From the NCBI GenBank assembly GCA_020284085.1, contig JACEVL010000005.1, forward strand, positions 1,223,215-1,287,214: a stretch of 64,000 nt of DNA, in the 5' to 3' direction. Shown in pieces: positions 1 to 10,494 of this stretch (position 1 is the first letter of the stretch; each line of letters begins with the position of its first letter). Made by a program: the position numbers and the translations under genes. The notes beneath the pieces were generated by a model. That model did not search any database. It worked only from the letters and a program-made list of their open reading frames with translations, and was not told the origin of the DNA. This stretch comes from Aporrectodea caliginosa. Its lineage: Eukaryota; Annelida; Clitellata; Crassiclitellata; Lumbricidae.

Positions 1-441
1 TAAAAATGTAGATAAATGCGATCATTTCCAATGGAACCCCGAAAACTTAAAACCCATCCGAAATCGTTTCCTGGCTACGCCCCTGCACAATGATGCCGTA
101 TTTTGGTATAATTTTATAGAACTAAGTAGGCCTACTTAAATGGACCATGCTGAGCAACTAGTTTGCTAGAATGCTAGATAGGGCCTACGTCTTAATCGCC
201 AAAGCAGGCGTATCGTCGTTTGATAGTGAATTGAATATCACTCGAAATAAGAGTCAGAGAGACTCATTTAATTAATTTTCCTCAGAAAATTGGTTGTTCA
301 GGCAACTTTTGATCAGAATGACACAGGTGAGAGTGACGGTAATAAGCTATTCGTTTTTTAGCCATATTGCATGCGTAGGTACATTCAACGGTTTCATTTC
401 TTTTCTGAGTACAAAGTCGGCGCAATTAAGCGACTTCTCTG
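1..441. other. 5' flank of the GPCR gene, no gene seen
   Basis: No coding exon or RNA gene is recognisable here. The stretch is AT-rich with a TAGGCCTAC motif near 128 and a similar motif near 183. It may hold the promoter and any 5' untranslated exon of the GPCR that starts at 442, but no core promoter element stands out. Confidence 0.4.
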
Positions 442-3400
442 ATGTCAACGCTAGCTAGACATGATCACAAAATAGGCCTATACATGTGTAGCCTTGGCCT
501 ACAATCAGTCTATAAAATCCGCTGCTGTTTTTGTTGCTTCAAAATAATGCGTAGTTTAATGGCGGCTGCTTTCCAGGCTTCGGTTATTGGAATTGGTTTT
601 GTTGGCGCTGCCGCAAACGGACTCATGTTCTACGCTTTGGTTAAATCGAAGCCGCGCATTGGCAGTACGAAAATCGTACTGAATCAGATGATACTAGATT
701 TTGTCTCTAGTCTGGTTCTCATGTTCACTTATGCCGTGAAATTCCCGAAGTTCGGCTACACGGGTGTTGCCGGATCCTTCATGTGTAAGACGATTTGGAG
801 TGAAGCGCCTCTCTGGGGATTTCTGAACTGTTCCACGGCTAATCTCGTTGTCCTAACTCTCGAGAGATACGTTAAGATTGTACATTCTGTGTTTCATCGG
901 AAATTTATTCGTGCCTGGATGTACAATGTGGCCATCGCCCTGACGTGGCTGAATTTCGAGTCGATTATAAGCGTCGTTATTTCAATGGTGACATCTGAAG
1001 TTTTGGATGGAAACTGCAGCGAATTTAGCCAGTGGAAGAGTCAGTCGGATCGCTCCTGTTTTGCCATTTGGAGCTTCGTCATTAACTTACTCACCCCGCT
1101 GATTGTATTCGTATATTGTTACTCGCGAATACTTCGTGTTCTCGTCGCAGGAAGAAAGATTAATCCAGGTCAGTGAATTGAGATGGCTTCCTGATAATTA
1201 CCGTATGATATCTAGGTGGCATTAATATATAAATTTATAGACATATGTATTATGTATGTGTGTTTGTTCGTGTGTGTATGGCATAGGGCCTACGGCGTTT
1301 AAGGCCGGCTACATTAGATTTGTATTTAAAAGCGAGACTTTCGAATGGCAAGACATATTGCAACACTACATGGCAAACGCCGGGTAATTAATACGGACCA
1401 TTTTAGGCAGAGGAAAATTTAAATTTAGTTTTCTTGTATTATAAAACAAAAAATACAAATGAATCGCAATTAAAAGGACGTCCGCATAATGCACAGCCTT
1501 GGTGTGAATATTTTGAAGCAGCGCAAACTCCTCGGTGACAAACATCTTCAGGTGATGATTGGAAGCGTAATAAAAGATCGCCTCAACTAAATTGTCGAAC
1601 TCAACTTTGCTGCCTTTGTTCTATAATTGCACTAGCAATTTTTACCCGGCGTTCGCCCGGGTTTTCCCCAGGCGTAATTTTTAACGGCTGCAAATAAAGG
1701 CTACTTACTTACTATATTTGCTGATGGGCTTCAAATATTTAAAAAATGTCCATATATCTGAATGGAAACGATATTTAGAGGTGAACATAGTTGCTTTGCC
1801 CGTGTACTGCACGGGTTATCTCTACCTTATAATTATAGGCAATATTATTATTTTGTTCCCCGTTCTTTACGGTTTATCTCTACCTGAAATAGGCGTATTA
1901 TTTTGTTCCCCGTACTACACGGGTTATTTCTAAATTATAATAGGCGTATTATTTGCCGTTGGCCAGCGTGACGTAAGATTGCATATTTAGCCGCGTGACG
2001 TAATTTAAGATTGCATATTAATTTTAGTGACGTGGACAAATGGGCATGCTTATAATGTCCATAAATCGGAATTGAAAGCAAATTATGAGCTGAAAGTAAT
2101 TGGGATGAGATAGAAATTCGAATAGCTAAAGTAAGTTTCGAGTTGCTTTGACCTAGAAAATCGGCAATGGCCGTGGTTGCAAAAAATGTGAGCTTAGTGT
2201 AATTAGGTCACCAAATCTGTAAATGGTTGCGCTGACCTAGAAATTCGCCCGTGGCGACTTCTGATTGGTTGCTAGATGCTCCGTGTGACGTAAGATTGCT
2301 TATTAAGCATGCGTGACGTGAACAAATGGCCTTACTATGGGCGGTATTGAAATAAGCTCGCTGAAAAGTTAAATTTAAAATGGCCATATATCGGCGTTTA
2401 AATAAAATTGCGAACTGAAAATAGTCGCGTTGACCTAGACGTTGCGTAATAATGCTTTGTAAATTTTTTCAACTCGCTAAACCGTTCCGTTTCGGAGCCT
2501 TTAGCCGGACAGCGATGCATTGCAAACATACATATAAACATACATACATACGGAAGGACAAACTTTAAGAATTATAGTATAAGATTTCACATCCCGCTTG
2601 TCTAATGTTACGATGTATCAACATCTGATAATAGCGTTATATGGATATTGTACGGATATTCCCTCCACCGATTCTGACCACTTCTAATCGAAGTTAGAAT
2701 TTTCCCATATATCCGCGCCACCTTATAGGTCTTCTCACACCGATTCCGACCATCTCCCACTAAGATACTTTTCCCCCCAAACATCACGCTCCAGCCCGTG
2801 TGACTTGTCAACTACTGGTTCAGATTATATCTAGTTCACTCCAACCCGTTGGTCTTCTCCCACTGCTGTCAACAGTAATTTAATCATTGCTTGAAAGATA
2901 CATTTGTTAATTTGAAACTACACGCTAATCAGTGTTGCAACGAGGTTTGTGCAGGCTATTTAGCGTTTAAGCACTGTGAATAATGATGCGCCAGCACACT
3001 GCCTAATTATTATACTGCTACAGCGTAATGTTTAGGAACAATGCATGTCATGCCAAGACACGGATCTTGTCAAAGACCAATTGCAGATATATTCATTTAT
3101 CCAACCGTGAAGAAGAGACTCGTAATTAAATTAAATCTGTATTGCATGTTACCATCACAGTTGCAATTCAACTGACTGCTCGTTTTATGTTCTTTTCCCA
3201 CCTATAGTTATCTGCGCTTGCTTTAGAGTAAGCGCTTTTGAAATTTTGAATGCACAATATCTATTAGGGCCTACGATCTAAGGGGGGTAGGGTAATGGTA
3301 ACACTCTGGCACGAACGCTGAAAGCAGATCACCACGGACGCTGGATCGCTTCTCGCTACCCTCCCAACGGTCGACTCAGCCTTTCATTCGCCATATGCCA

Positions 3401-3876
3401 AGCAGTTAAATTCGACTCCTGTGATTACTTATAATCATCCGTTCATACTATGAATTGTAATTCCTATACTGCTGTGTGTCAGTTTGAAATAATAGACGAA
3501 GATTATTATTATGAAAACCGAATACATAAATATCTTTGCAGTGAACTTCAACAACGCGCTCAAGAGCGCTGCTCAAGAGAAGAGCTTTCGAGCACAGATG
3601 AACGTCGTCAAGACTTTCCTCATCGTTTCCATCTGCTTCGTTCTCTGCTGGTCTCCAAATCGTGTCTTTTTCTTCCTGTTCAATCTCAATGTGTTCTCAT
3701 CTTATAGCAGCAATTCCCGTTACATCACGGTGTTCATCGCGTTCCTGAACGTCTGTCTCAATCCGTTCATCTACGCCGCTAACCTGGATCCAGTGAAAAA
3801 GTATCTACGTAATAAGTTCTGCAGAAGATGTCGCAAAAGAGGCGCAGAAAATGAAATTAACAACACTGAAACTTAA
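442..3876 (+). CDS. Class A (rhodopsin-like) G protein-coupled receptor, two exons
   Basis: Predicted plasma-membrane seven-helix receptor that would couple an extracellular ligand to G proteins; the ligand is unknown. Coding exons are 442-1168 and 3542-3876. The donor is G|GTCAGT and the acceptor TTTGCAG, and the split codon (phase 1) reads GTG, giving 353 aa. Class A marks seen: Asn59 in TM1, Asp86 in TM2, Cys115 before TM3, ERY at 141-143 in place of DRY, CWSP at 278-281 in TM6 and NPFIY at 316-320 in TM7, then a short Cys/Arg-rich tail. The first ATG is at 442, but residues 1-35 overlap the AGGCCTA-type genomic repeat and are unusual; the ATG at 547 (Met36) would leave a short extracellular N terminus and may be the true start. 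The overall look resembles peptide or orphan receptors of the large invertebrate expansions. The 2.4-kb intron carries a SINE 50 bp before exon 2. Confidence 0.88.
1169..3280. repeat. GPCR intron with diverged repeat units
   Basis: Most of this intron is repetitive. Units containing GTGACGTAAGATTGC recur near 1969 and 2285. TGACCTAGAAA-type units recur near 2150 and 2232. Three copies of a segment with CCGT..TACACGGGTTA or similar lie between 1800 and 1930. Around 2480-2580 there is a TTTCGGAGCCTTTAGCCGGAC segment followed by CATACATA repeats and GGACAAACTTTAAGAATTAT, a type of tail seen on interspersed repeats in many marine invertebrates. No coding exon is seen. I could not define exact element ends. 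Confidence 0.5.
3281..3491 (+). mobile_element. tRNA-derived SINE, copy 1
   Basis: The segment from the GGTAATGGTAACACTCTGGC head to the tail GTGTGTCAGTTTGAA is repeated in reverse orientation at 33788-34042. The shared head contains a TAGG..GGTAAC A-box-like stretch; in the second copy it is followed by a clear B box (GGATCGATTCCC), as expected for a tRNA-derived pol III promoter. This copy lacks about 60 bp of the middle. Its tail stops about 50 bp before the GPCR exon 2 acceptor, so the SINE is part of the immediate splice-site context. Confidence 0.7.
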
Positions 3877-4144
3877 CTGGTTCGTCAGGGAAAGTTTTTA
3901 ACGGCGAACTTTCTGAAGAACAATAATTAAAGTGTACTGTAAATGTGAATGTCCTTTTGATTCAAGTTGACAAATGACACGTTATTCCATTATTATTATT
4001 TTTTGGCGCTGAGGTACTTCATTCCCCCAGGGACTAAGAAATTATAAAAGGAATGTGTCTGGAACGGCTATACCTCATCCATGTAGGCTACCATTATTAT
4101 TATTTTTTACCCGAGGTAGTACTGATCCCTCAGGCTATCAAAAC

Positions 4145-4590
4145 TGTGAACAAATGTTTGCATATATAATGAGCACAGGTGTTCCTTATGTTGATATATA
4201 TATAATGTGTATTTGATTGTTAAGCGGTTTTAGTCTTAGGCCTTAGTTGCGCTGTCGGCTCGTGGGCGTTTGGCCTAAAGTAGCCTAAATATTGGCTGAC
4301 GGTAGATTCTTTTACACGTGCAGTTAGCGCGCCAAACTTAGAAACTGCTGATGACAGTGAATTTGAACATATACAGTGTAGTACAGTTGTTTTAATGCAG
4401 TAGAGAGCTGTATTAGAAGTTACAGTCGAGTGTGTTTGACGAATAACTGTGTTTGAAGAAAGAAAGAAACATTGAAAGAACTGTGTCAATTTAATTCTTA
4501 AACAGTTAGAAGACGTTGAGCAATTTATATGTAGAGATAAGGAAAGTTCTTGAGGTAGGTCACAACTAAGAAAGAAAAGAGTTGGTGACA
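4145..4590 (+). repeat. 5' LTR of the Gmr1-like element
   Basis: Begins TGTGAACAAATG and ends GTTGGTGACA, so it has the TG..CA ends of an LTR. It is 446 bp and matches 10495-10914 over most of its length. A TGATATATATATAATG stretch near 4190 could be the TATA element of its pol II promoter (inference). The 5' copy contains a block around 4400-4440 that differs from the 3' LTR. Confidence 0.93.
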
Positions 4591-4593
4591 TAT

Positions 4594-4620
4594 TTGGTGG
4601 CAGCAGCGGTGGGATTCGAA
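4594..4620 (+). promoter_or_regulatory. Primer binding site, tRNA-Leu-like
   Basis: Starting 3 bases after the LTR, TGGTGGCAG followed by CGGTGGGATTCGAA is the complement of a leucine tRNA 3' end (..TTCGAATCCCACCG..CTGCCACCA, as in animal tRNA-Leu-AAG). The two halves are separated by one extra CAG, so the match is perfect only if a 3-nt bulge is allowed. The assignment is from memory of tRNA-Leu sequence. Confidence 0.6.
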
Positions 4621-4724
4621 ACAACGTCTGGGATTCGAAACAACGTCTGGGATTCGAAACAACGTCTGGGATTCGAAACAACGTCGGAGATTTGAAACAA
4701 CGTCTGGGATTCGAAACAACGTCG
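4611..4724 (+). repeat. Six 19-bp tandem repeats containing the primer-site end
   Basis: Units begin at 4611, 4630, 4649, 4668, 4687 and 4706. The consensus is GGGATTCGAAACAACGTCT; unit 5 is the most diverged. The first 10 bases of each unit (GGGATTCGAA) are the T-arm part of the primer binding site, so the primer-site end has been amplified into the leader. Confidence 0.9.
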
Positions 4725-4891
4725 ACTGGTGAATACGCATTTGAATCATTGGTAAATCTACGACAACGAAAGCCTCAACGACAAAGGTATAAAAGTTTGT
4801 TGTTATCAAACAAAGAACAATCCCCAATACTTCAAACACAAAAGAAAACTCGTGTTTTCCAGAAAGGAAATCACACAAGTAAAGAAGTAAG

Positions 4892-5227
4892 ATGGAGAAA
4901 TTAAGTGTCAAGAAACAAGCAGAACTGAAGAAGATGTCTTCTGAAAGATTAAAACAGCGCTTGTTAAAGGCTGGTTTTGAAGAAGAGAAACTGGAAGATA
5001 TGTCACGTGAGGACATGTTAGAAGCGCTAGCTGAAGTCTGGCTTAAAGAAGAAGCAGAAGAAGAAGAAGGTGCTGTCGGTGGTGCTGTGGAAAAGGTTAT
5101 TGAGAAACCGCCTGGGCCTATGTCTATGGAGATGATGATGCAATGGATGATGATGACAAGACAAGAAGAGAAAGAAAGAGAGGAGAAACGAAGAGAAGAA
5201 AGCAGAGGAGAAAAGACAAGAAGATAA
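4892..5227 (+). CDS. Gag N-terminal segment (frame broken)
   Basis: Likely true start of the gag-pol reading frame: an ATG at 4892 opens a 111-aa highly charged segment (begins MEKLSVKKQ) that ends at a stop at 5225-5227. The same coiled-coil character continues in a second frame to 5397 and then in the frame of the main polyprotein. At least two frameshifts therefore separate this start from the rest of Gag. No homologous domain was recognised, beyond similarity of style to Gag coiled coils. Assembly error in the purine-rich repeats is an alternative to true mutation. Confidence 0.6.
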   Translation: MEKLSVKKQAELKKMSSERLKQRLLKAGFEEEKLEDMSREDMLEALAEVWLKEEAEEEEGAVGGAVEKVIEKPPGPMSMEMMMQWMMMTRQEEKEREEKRREESRGEKTRR

Positions 5228-5435
5228 AGAAAGAAATGCGACAGGAAGAATTACGTCTTCAGAGAGAGAAGAAGAGAAAAGAAAATGCGACAGGAAGAAT
5301 TACGTCTTCAGAGAGAAAAAGAAGAGAAGGCAGAACGTCTTCAGAGACAGGAAGAAACGAACTTCTTCAGAGAAAGAAGAGAAAGCAGAAAATGTAAGAC
5401 AGGAAGAATTACGTCTTCAGAGAGAGAAAGAAGAA

Positions 5436-8400
5436 TTGCAAAGGCAGCAATTTGAAATTCAATTAGAGCAATTGAGAAGAGATAGAGAAGATGCTGAAAG
5501 GAGAAGATTAGAGCAGATGATTGAATTTGAAAAGGCGCGGAAAAGTGACGAAGAGATACGTCAGCAACAGATTGAAGAGAAGAGACTACGTGAAGAAGAA
5601 AAGGAAAAAGTGCGAATTTCAGAGTTGGAGCGAGCAGAAGAGGTTAGACAAGAAGAACTGAAATTACAGAAAGAAAGCATGGAGAAGGCGGAAGCGGAAA
5701 GACAAGAACGTTTAAAGTTGGAACAACAAAAAATAGCATTAAAAGAAGCACAACTCAAAGAGGAGAAACAAAATAGAGAAGCACAAGAACAAAGAAGGCA
5801 AGAAGAACGAGAAGAACAGAAAAGGAAACAGGAAGAAAGTGAAACGATGGTTTCGAAAATAAAGAAAATTGGTGATGCCATGAAACACGTCTTACCCAAA
5901 ATGCCAAACGATATGATGGAGGTGCCATTATATTTCGAAACGGTTGAGAATGCGTTTCGTAGTTTCAACGTGCAAGAACAATTCTGGGTGAAGTTACTAT
6001 TGCCATTGATGACTCCGAAAGCTAGAACTGTTCTAAACAGATTGTCATTCGATGATTTAGACGATTATCAGGTCGTGAAACAGCACTTGTTAAAAGAATT
6101 CAAGTTGACACCGAGAGAGTACAGATCGAAGTTTATTGATGCGAAGAAGACAGCTGAAGAAACGTATACAATGTTTACAGCAAGGCTGAAGAACTTGTTG
6201 AACTATTATGTGAAAAGTCGCAAAGTGGATAAGAATTTTGAGAAACTGTTTGATTTGTTAGTGGCGGATAAGTTGAAAGAATCACTACCACCAGGTCCAC
6301 TACAGTTTGTGTTGTCGAAGGAAGGAACTGATTGTTACGAAGCTAGTGTTGTGGCAGACCTAGCGGACATTCATGTTAATAATCGAATTGGTTTGGCAAT
6401 TCCGAATAAGACAAGTTTTGGTTTTGTTCCTAATGGCAAAAGAAATCAACAGTTCACTCCAAATTTTGGTTTTCATTGGAAGAGCAATCAAGAAACAGGA
6501 AATCAGTTCAGAGGTGCAGAAGTGAAACCAAATTCTCCGGTTGTTCACGAGAATAGAGAGTCGATGATGGCCAGACAACGTCCGGTATATAACAAGTCAC
6601 CACCAAGGTTTGTCGCAAGAGAAGGCAATGCATCGTTTACTCCATATAAGAGAAAAGAAAGCATCGAACAACGAGGTGCAGTGGTGAAACGTTGTCACAA
6701 CTGCGGATCAGACAGGCATTTGATGAAATTCTGTCCAGTTCCTGTTACAACCTCAAATTATGGTGGAAAACAAGAAAATTCGAGGGTGAATCGAATTCAA
6801 GTGGTTGATAATTCAGAAAGTCAAGCCACAGAACATCAGAACAATGAAACTGAAGTAAAGTCAGTGATGAAATGTCACCTTTCACCTGATATTCAGAAAG
6901 AAATTCTATTGCACAATGGAATGCAGAAAGAAATGGTTGGAAGAGATGAAAGTACAGCATTGAAGAAAGTGGTATTGCAGTACGTCGAGGTAGAGATTCG
7001 TGGAACAGCAGGAAAAGAACCAGTGAAAGTAAAAGCACTTATTGATTCTGGAGCAGAGGTTCCGGTGATTAGTGAAGAATTACTGGAAGGCATGAAGGTG
7101 GAGCAGATTGGAAAAGTGAACTTACAATGCGTGGCAGGAGATGCCATTCCTGCAAAGTTGGTGAAAGTTGATGTAAGGCTGTGTTGTAACGATGTGGAAG
7201 AAGAGGTAATTCCGCATAAAGTCAAATGTTCACTTACACCTTATGTGACATTGATGTGTGCTAGTATTGCAAAAATGGGAAGCACAGAAAGATTCTTGTT
7301 GCATCCAGAAATCATTGCAGAACTTAAAGCCGTGCCACAAGTGAAAATGATACAAGGAGATGTGCAAGCGAATGTAACGACGAGATTGCAGAGTCAGCGA
7401 AAGAAAGTGATAGAAGTCGAAGAGGAAAGTGAAACTGAAAGTTCAAGTGAAGAGGAAAACGAAAGTGATGATCAACAAAGTTTAATGCAAGACGGTATAA
7501 CAGCAGAGATGAGTGAACAAGAGATGGCTGCATGCAAGAATGGTAATCTAAATGAAACGAAAGAGGATAATGAATGTGATGTTGAGATAGGAGATTTGTT
7601 TGAAGAAGACGAGAAAGATGAAGAACAACAGATGCAGATTGCAGACGCAAAGAAATTCGAAGAACAGCAGAGACAAGATGAATCATTGAAAGCATGGTGG
7701 ACGTTAGCGCCAGATAAAGAATCTGAATTCTGCGTGGTAAATGGCTTACTGTACAAGAGATATCGAATATTAGAGCAAACGATATATCAATTGGTGTTAC
7801 CAAAAGAGCGACGAATGAAAGTGATGGAGTTGGCTCACGAATCAGTATTTGGAGGACATCTTGGAGAAGAGAAAACTAGAGAACGAATAAAGTTATCTTT
7901 TACGTGGCCAAAGATGAGAAGAGATATAGTGAAATTTTGCAAATCATGTGAGAAATGTCAGTTAAAGGCAAGAAGTTTGGTGATGGACAGGGTTCCTATC
8001 ACTCCAATTCCAAGAGAAGATGTAGCCTTTAGAAGAATTACAATGGATTGTGTAGGACCAATCGAGCCAGCATCTGCTGCAGGTCACAAGTACTGTTTAT
8101 GTATTGTCGATTCTTGCACAAGATGGCCTACAGTGTTTCTGTTGAAATCATTAACTGCAAAAGCTGTGTGTGATGCTTTGATGGAGTTGTTCATGAACGT
8201 TGGTGTACCTTCAGTGATCACAAGTGACCAAGGAACAAATTTTACTGCGAGTCTGACAAGAGAATTTCTGAATTTAATGGGTTGTAGTCCAAGATTTGAC
8301 ACGCCAGGTCATCCAGAGGCAGCTGGATTAGTAGAAAGATGGAACCAAACATTCAAGAAAATGATCCATCATGTAATTGTTGACAATCCAAGGCAATGGC

Positions 8401-10379
8401 ACAAAGTAATTCCGTTTACAGTGTGGGCATTACGAGAAGTACCGAATGCAACTACTGGAATTGCTCCTTATATGTTGGTGTATGGAAAGATTCCGCGTGG
8501 ACCATTGGCAATTTTAAAAGAAAGTTGGACAAGAGAAATTAATTTACCACCTCATATTGGAATCCAACCAGAAAAGTACTTGAAAGACATGAAAGCAAAT
8601 ATGGAAAAAGCATTACTGTTTGCAGAATCATATTCACGAGAGAAGCAATTACAGTATACGAATCAATACAACAAAAGAGCGAAACATAAAGAATTTGAAC
8701 CGGGTGAAAAAGTTATTGTGTTGTATCCGACGTCAACAAATAAACTGATTTCACGATGGCATGGTCCATGTACTGTCATACAACGAAGATCAAAGTACTC
8801 TTATTTGATTGATATGGGTGACGATTGTCGAAAGATAATTCACGCAAATAAAATCAGAAAGTACATTACAAGAGCAATGAGTTGTGGACTAATCGTTGAA
8901 GAAGATGAAGACTTTGGTTCAGTGGTTGAACTGCTGACAAAGAATGACTTGCAAGATGAAAAGAACTCACTGAATCTTGATCCTGATCAGATTAACCATT
9001 TAACATTGACTCAACAAAAACAATTGCTGGAAGTACTGAACAAATATTCTGATCGATTTTCTGAAAAGCCTGGACTATGTACATTGGTTGAACATGAAAT
9101 TGAACTGAAACCGGAATTTCGTGAAAAAGAATTTATGGCTTACCGAATTCCACTCATCTATCGAGCAGAAGTTGAACGACAAATTAAAGAAATGCTTCAA
9201 GCCAACATTATAAAACCATCTTCGAGCAGAATGGCAAGTCCGTTGGTAATTGTTAAAAAGAAAGACGGTTCTCTAAGACTTGCCTGCGACTACAGATACA
9301 TTAACTCGTTCACTGTGGATTGTAAATATCCGATGCCGATTGTGAAAGATGTTTTGCACAAAGTTGGAAAATCAAATGTGATCTCGATTTTTGATTGTCG
9401 AAGTGCTTACTGGACTTGTCCTGTTAAGCAAACTGATCAATGGAAAACTGCTTTTGTTACTCACAATGGACTGTACGAGTTTACTCGTGTTCCTTTCGGA
9501 ATGATCAACTCAGGAAGAACATTTGTTAAAGCAATTAACATGGTTTTACAGCCTATAAATGAATTTGCTGAGCCCTATGTAGATGACATTGCTGTGCATT
9601 CAGATGACTGGAAGATTCATTTACAGCATTTAGATGCATATTTAATGCAAATGAGACTGCATAACATTACTCTGAACTTAAAGAAATGTATCTTTGGTAA
9701 GAGTGAGGTAAAGTTCATCGGTCATGTGGTTGGTTCTGGAACGATTCAAATGAATCCAGATAGAATTGAAAGTTTAATTAATCTGAAAACTCCAGAAACG
9801 AAGAAACAAGTTAAGCAATTGCTGGGATTTTTTGGTTACTATAGACAGTTTATCAAAGATTTTGCACAGATTGCGAAGCCTCTATCTGATTTGACAAGCA
9901 AACATGTTCCAGATAAGATTGATTGGACTGATAGACATCAACAGGCATTTAATTTACTTAAAGATGCTGTACGCTCTAAAGTTGTTTTATATGTTTTTGA
10001 TGTTGGAAAACCTTTTAATTTGTACTGCGATAGTAGTGATTTTGCAGTAGGAGCTGTGCTAACGCAGATGGATGATAAGGGAATAGAGCGCCCTGTGTCA
10101 TTTATAAGTCAGAAGCTGACTGACACCCAGAAGAGATGGGCAACTGTAGAGAAAGAAGCCTATGCTATTGTTTGGGCTCTAAATAAGTTAAAAGAGATAA
10201 TCATTGGATCTAAAGTTCACATCTTTACCGATCACAATCCTTTAACTTATCTGACTGAATCTATGTCTAAGTCTGCTAAATTGGTGCGTTGGGCTTTGGC
10301 ACTGCAAACTTTTGATGTAGAAGTTAATTATAAGAAAGGACGATTAAATGTTGTAGCAGATTGTTTATCTAGATTATAA
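5436..10379 (+). CDS. gag-pol: Gag-Pol polyprotein (Gag-PR-INT-RT-RH) of the Gmr1-like element
   Basis: One open frame of about 1647 codons; it is open upstream of 5436, where the first codon counted here is TTG rather than a real start. Order seen: a coiled coil rich in E/R/Q (1-150), capsid-like region, a CCHC zinc knuckle (C-X2-C-X4-H-X4-C from Cys420), an aspartic protease active site DSGA (Asp537), and an integrase with HHCC-type zinc binding (about residues 805-850) and the D,D(35)E triad Asp871, Asp931, Glu967. After the catalytic core comes a WHGPCTVI-type GPY/F module. RT has KKKDGSLRLACDYR and the catalytic YVDD at 1381-1384. RNase H has Asp1532 (YCDSSDFAVG) and FTDHNPL. The product would copy element RNA into DNA and integrate it. 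Integrase upstream of RT is the notable feature. The frame is intact from here to the stop. Confidence 0.93.
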   Translation: MQRQQFEIQLEQLRRDREDAERRRLEQMIEFEKARKSDEEIRQQQIEEKRLREEEKEKVRISELERAEEVRQEELKLQKESMEKAEAERQERLKLEQQKIALKEAQLKEEKQNREAQEQRRQEEREEQKRKQEESETMVSKIKKIGDAMKHVLPKMPNDMMEVPLYFETVENAFRSFNVQEQFWVKLLLPLMTPKARTVLNRLSFDDLDDYQVVKQHLLKEFKLTPREYRSKFIDAKKTAEETYTMFTARLKNLLNYYVKSRKVDKNFEKLFDLLVADKLKESLPPGPLQFVLSKEGTDCYEASVVADLADIHVNNRIGLAIPNKTSFGFVPNGKRNQQFTPNFGFHWKSNQETGNQFRGAEVKPNSPVVHENRESMMARQRPVYNKSPPRFVAREGNASFTPYKRKESIEQRGAVVKRCHNCGSDRHLMKFCPVPVTTSNYGGKQENSRVNRIQVVDNSESQATEHQNNETEVKSVMKCHLSPDIQKEILLHNGMQKEMVGRDESTALKKVVLQYVEVEIRGTAGKEPVKVKALIDSGAEVPVISEELLEGMKVEQIGKVNLQCVAGDAIPAKLVKVDVRLCCNDVEEEVIPHKVKCSLTPYVTLMCASIAKMGSTERFLLHPEIIAELKAVPQVKMIQGDVQANVTTRLQSQRKKVIEVEEESETESSSEEENESDDQQSLMQDGITAEMSEQEMAACKNGNLNETKEDNECDVEIGDLFEEDEKDEEQQMQIADAKKFEEQQRQDESLKAWWTLAPDKESEFCVVNGLLYKRYRILEQTIYQLVLPKERRMKVMELAHESVFGGHLGEEKTRERIKLSFTWPKMRRDIVKFCKSCEKCQLKARSLVMDRVPITPIPREDVAFRRITMDCVGPIEPASAAGHKYCLCIVDSCTRWPTVFLLKSLTAKAVCDALMELFMNVGVPSVITSDQGTNFTASLTREFLNLMGCSPRFDTPGHPEAAGLVERWNQTFKKMIHHVIVDNPRQWHKVIPFTVWALREVPNATTGIAPYMLVYGKIPRGPLAILKESWTREINLPPHIGIQPEKYLKDMKANMEKALLFAESYSREKQLQYTNQYNKRAKHKEFEPGEKVIVLYPTSTNKLISRWHGPCTVIQRRSKYSYLIDMGDDCRKIIHANKIRKYITRAMSCGLIVEEDEDFGSVVELLTKNDLQDEKNSLNLDPDQINHLTLTQQKQLLEVLNKYSDRFSEKPGLCTLVEHEIELKPEFREKEFMAYRIPLIYRAEVERQIKEMLQANIIKPSSSRMASPLVIVKKKDGSLRLACDYRYINSFTVDCKYPMPIVKDVLHKVGKSNVISIFDCRSAYWTCPVKQTDQWKTAFVTHNGLYEFTRVPFGMINSGRTFVKAINMVLQPINEFAEPYVDDIAVHSDDWKIHLQHLDAYLMQMRLHNITLNLKKCIFGKSEVKFIGHVVGSGTIQMNPDRIESLINLKTPETKKQVKQLLGFFGYYRQFIKDFAQIAKPLSDLTSKHVPDKIDWTDRHQQAFNLLKDAVRSKVVLYVFDVGKPFNLYCDSSDFAVGAVLTQMDDKGIERPVSFISQKLTDTQKRWATVEKEAYAIVWALNKLKEIIIGSKVHIFTDHNPLTYLTESMSKSAKLVRWALALQTFDVEVNYKKGRLNVVADCLSRL

Positions 10380-10474
10380 GATTGTTTATTTTACTGTTTT
10401 GTATAGTATTAAGTTTATTGCCTAATTTAGTACATGATGATTTTGCAAATTTTTAAGTTTAATTTGCTCAATCC

Positions 10475-10491
10475 AAAGAAAGGGAAGGAGG
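10475..10491 (+). promoter_or_regulatory. Polypurine tract of the Gmr1-like element
   Basis: The purine run AAAGAAAGGGAAGGAGG sits just before the 3' LTR (TGTGAAC at 10495). This is the usual primer site for plus-strand DNA synthesis in LTR elements. Confidence 0.8.
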
Positions 10492-10494
10492 TAA

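Noticed and set aside
3450..3707. Alternative 85-codon ORF over GPCR exon 2
   Set aside because: Wrong frame; the CWSP and NPFIY motifs lie in the frame that joins exon 1.
4220..5016. Minus-strand ORFs across the LTR and leader
   Set aside because: They run through the 19-bp repeats and LTR and show no domain; the coding strand of the element is plus.
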